Origin: Desulfotomaculum sp.
GTDB taxonomy: Bacteria; Bacillota; Desulfotomaculia; Desulfotomaculales; Nap2-2B
Reading direction: 5' to 3'
Assembly: GCA_003457075.1 (NCBI GenBank)
Contig: DMIY01000103.1
Span: forward strand, 1-5,599
DNA: 5,599 nt
Shown: positions 3,450-5,599 of the stretch, in pieces
How the letters are laid out: each line of letters begins with the position of its first letter
Position numbering within the stretch: the first letter of the stretch is position 1
Position numbers and translations under genes: made by a program
Notes under the pieces: model-generated
The model's input: only the letters and a program-made list of their open reading frames with translations
What the model was told of the DNA's origin: nothing
The model's database searches: none

Positions 3450-5599
3450 TTGACACTTAGCGTTGGCCTACCCAAGGGCTTGTTTTATTATTATCTCTAT
3501 CCTTTTATAGAAGATTTTCTGCGTTCTTTGGGCGTCAGGGTGGTTCTCTCTGCGCCGACGGATGCCCGCATCCTGGCCTCCCTTACCTGCTGCCCAACTG
3601 ATGAACCCTGTGTTTCAACAAAGCTCTTCTATGCCCACACGAAAAATTTACTGGAAAAAGAGGTGGATTACTTTTTTATCCCCGCGCTTTCCAGCCTCGA
3701 ACCGGGGAGTTATTGCTGTCCGAAGTTTATTGGCGCCGCTTTTATGGTGCAGAGCGGCCTGGGGATTTCTCCGGAACGAATCCTGGCGCCGGAAATAAAT
3801 GAAAAGGAAAAGCCCGGCAACTGGCAAAAGAATTTATACCGGTTAGGCGAGCACCTGGGGGTGGGGCGAAAGAAAGTACAGCAGGCTATTCAGGCCGGGC
3901 AAAAGCAGCAGGAGACATTTCACCGGTTCACCCGGGAGGGATTGACCGTTCCGGAAGCTTATGCCCGGCTAGCCGGTTTATCTTCTGCAAAAGAACGGAT
4001 TTTTGACCCGGCGGCCTGCTACGATCCGCAGCAGGTAATCGGGGTGATGGGTCACCCGTATATCCTGTACGATTTTGTCGGGCATAACATTGTAGCGCGC
4101 TTAAGAGAATACAGCCGGGTCGTTACGGCCGAAATGGTTTCTTTGGAAGATAGCCGAAGAGAGCTGGCCACCGTCTACGAGGGTGAAAAAATGTGGACTA
4201 ACGAGGGTCATCTGCTGGGCGCAGCGCTTCACCTACTACGCCGGCACCTAGTGAAGAAGATGGTTTTTGTGGAAGCTTTTGCCTGCGGCCCGGCTTCGAT
4301 CATTGAACCTTATCTGGAGGAAGAGGCCGAACGGCAGGGCATCCCCTTTTTGCTCCTGACGGTGGACGAGCATACCGGCGAAGCAGGCCTGCTGACACGC
4401 CTGGAGGCCTTTGTCGATACTGCTGACGGGCGGACGGATAGGCAGCAGCAACAGCATTACTTCCAGGACAATCTTCCCCCCCATACCGTTTTTACAGATC
4501 ATGATAACGGGCGGAAGGGCAGGCAAGAGCAAGGAGAGGGGTCCGGGCCAGTGTTTGTTCCTGGCGCGCGACCCGCCCAGTTAAAAATAGGTGCTCCTTC
4601 CGTGGGTTGGTCGGATAAGGCCATTGCCGCCGTCCTGGAAAGTTGCGGCGTAGATATGGTCCCTACCCCGGCGGTGACCAGGAAAACGGTGGAGTTGGGC
4701 AAGGAACTCGCCCCGGAATTCATTTGTTACCCCATGATTACCGTGCTGGGACAGATCCGCGAACTTCTTGAAGCAGGGGCGAACATGATTATCATGGTGG
4801 GCGGAAAAGGGCGCTGCCGCCTGGGTTGGTACGCGCAGATCCAGGATTTGTTGCTCAGGCGCAAGGGGTATGATTTTCAATTGGTGATTATTGATTCCCC
4901 GGTGCCCTTGCGGAAGAACTGGCGGAAGTTTAAAGAAGATATTAAACTGGTCACCAATAATTCCTCTTGGTGGAAAATACTGCGCGGCTTCTACTTGGGT
5001 TATTTAAAAATGCGGGCTTTAGACGAAGCCGAAAAACTTGTCCGGCGGAAAAGAGCTTACGAAAGTAAACCGGGCGCGGCCGGGCAGCTCCAAAAAAAGT
5101 TTATTCGCCGCGTCTTAGCGACCAGTAATCCAAAAGATATCGAGCGGGCAAAACAGGATTTTGATGAAGAGTTGCATATTCTCCCCGAAGAGCGTCTGAA
5201 CACTTTAAAGGTGAGAATTGTGGGCGAGTTTTACGCCGTCATCCAGAATTTTGTAAACAATAATATTGAAGAATTTTTAACTTCCCGTCCTGGTTTGCGG
5301 GTGCAGATCGAACGGGACATGACGGCCAGCGGCTGGTTTGACCTCCACGTGCTGCATAAAAAGCACTCTATCCGGCGATACCAGCAGGTGATTACCGCGG
5401 CCGCGCCCTATTTGCCGGTTTCGGTTGGCGGACATGGACAGGAAAGCATTGGGGAGGTTTTTCGGGCTAAACAGGAAGGGGTAGACGGGATAATCCACCT
5501 TTTCCCCTTTACCTGTATGCCGGAAATTGTTGCGCAGAGCATTTTAATTCCCTTGTGCGCCGAGCTCGATTTGCCCTTTCTTTCCCTGGTCGTCAGCGA
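3450..5599 (+). CDS. COG3580-COG3581 fusion protein of the 2-hydroxyacyl-CoA dehydratase/activase superfamily (DUF2229), 3' partial
   Basis: The frame is open for 716 codons from TTG 3450 to the window edge. The start is supported by AGAGGTGG (3436-3443) with 6-nt spacing; the product begins with LTLSVGLPKGLFYYYLYPF, the typical DUF2229 (PF09989) opening. The first half (about 1-325) is COG3580-like, with cysteines C47, C48, C54, C89, C90 and C190, and the block EAFACGPASI...VDEHTGEAGLLTRLEAF (275-321). A hydrophilic Q-rich linker follows (about 330-376). The second half (378 on) is COG3581-like: KIGAPSVGW, ICYPMITVLGQI (C426), GGKGRCRLGWY (C456) and FTCMPEIVAQS (C689), ending just before a second DEH(T/S)GEAG-type block would be expected. 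Relatives are linked to ATP-dependent activators and [4Fe-4S] dehydratases or benzoyl-CoA-type reductases. The substrate is unknown. The cysteines may bind an Fe-S cluster (inference). The two halves are commonly separate genes. Confidence 0.93.
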   Translation, partial: MTLSVGLPKGLFYYYLYPFIEDFLRSLGVRVVLSAPTDARILASLTCCPTDEPCVSTKLFYAHTKNLLEKEVDYFFIPALSSLEPGSYCCPKFIGAAFMVQSGLGISPERILAPEINEKEKPGNWQKNLYRLGEHLGVGRKKVQQAIQAGQKQQETFHRFTREGLTVPEAYARLAGLSSAKERIFDPAACYDPQQVIGVMGHPYILYDFVGHNIVARLREYSRVVTAEMVSLEDSRRELATVYEGEKMWTNEGHLLGAALHLLRRHLVKKMVFVEAFACGPASIIEPYLEEEAERQGIPFLLLTVDEHTGEAGLLTRLEAFVDTADGRTDRQQQQHYFQDNLPPHTVFTDHDNGRKGRQEQGEGSGPVFVPGARPAQLKIGAPSVGWSDKAIAAVLESCGVDMVPTPAVTRKTVELGKELAPEFICYPMITVLGQIRELLEAGANMIIMVGGKGRCRLGWYAQIQDLLLRRKGYDFQLVIIDSPVPLRKNWRKFKEDIKLVTNNSSWWKILRGFYLGYLKMRALDEAEKLVRRKRAYESKPGAAGQLQKKFIRRVLATSNPKDIERAKQDFDEELHILPEERLNTLKVRIVGEFYAVIQNFVNNNIEEFLTSRPGLRVQIERDMTASGWFDLHVLHKKHSIRRYQQVITAAAPYLPVSVGGHGQESIGEVFRAKQEGVDGIIHLFPFTCMPEIVAQSILIPLCAELDLPFLSLVVS

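Noticed and set aside
3395..3484. Inverted words ACAAGCCC (3395-3402) and GGGCTTGT (3477-3484)
   Set aside because: Only 8 bp, far apart, one arm in the promoter spacer and the other within codons; most likely chance.
3562..3798. Plus-strand ATG frame of 78 codons near the start of the DUF2229 gene
   Set aside because: It is an out-of-frame shadow inside the frame from TTG 3450, which shows clear family motifs for 716 codons.
4248..4880. Several overlapping minus-strand frames under the fusion gene
   Set aside because: All lie antisense to a strongly supported coding region and carry no recognisable motifs.

Overview
The window looks like chromosomal DNA of an anaerobic Gram-positive bacterium of the Peptococcaceae / Desulfotomaculum / Pelotomaculum kind. 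This is inference from a clostridial-type c-di-GMP-I riboswitch with an intrinsic terminator, strong Shine-Dalgarno sequences, TTG and GTG starts, and a large protein of the 2-hydroxyacyl-CoA dehydratase / DUF2229 superfamily typical of such anaerobes. No rRNA, tRNA, CRISPR array, transposase or integrase gene is visible.

Left region (1-380): an AT-rich leader, a c-di-GMP-I (GEMM-I) aptamer at about 74-165, a mutually exclusive antiterminator/terminator pair (173-213), a 58-bp nested inverted repeat (243-300), a doubtful 21-codon ORF behind a strong SD (320-385), and a perfect 11-bp hairpin (336-361). No substantial gene directly follows the riboswitch.

Central region (381-2951): a two-gene type II toxin-antitoxin module (small antitoxin 470-697, PIN_3-family ribonuclease toxin 687-1115, 11-nt overlap). 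Six bases after the toxin stop comes a structure with the features of an integron attC site (1121-1205). A matching GTTAG core lies at 381, so 382-1198 reads as one integron-type gene cassette carrying the TA pair. No integron integrase gene and no second attC are visible. The cassette may therefore sit at a secondary site or belong to an integrase-less array. Behind it is rmuC (1251-2951, GTG start), whose coiled coil contains a 62-residue tandem repeat.

Right region (2952-5599): a minus-strand reading frame (3230 down to about 2940) with protein-like composition runs head-on into the 3' end of rmuC and may be a truncated gene. A short intergenic region follows with a good sigma-A promoter (3387-3414). 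The last gene starts at TTG 3450 and runs open off the right edge. It encodes a single polypeptide in which a COG3580-like half (DUF2229 domain) is joined by a hydrophilic Q-rich linker to a COG3581-like half.

The parts do not form one pathway. The most notable arrangement is a second-messenger riboswitch and terminator upstream of an attC-bearing toxin-antitoxin cassette and rmuC, which might place acquired genes under c-di-GMP control.
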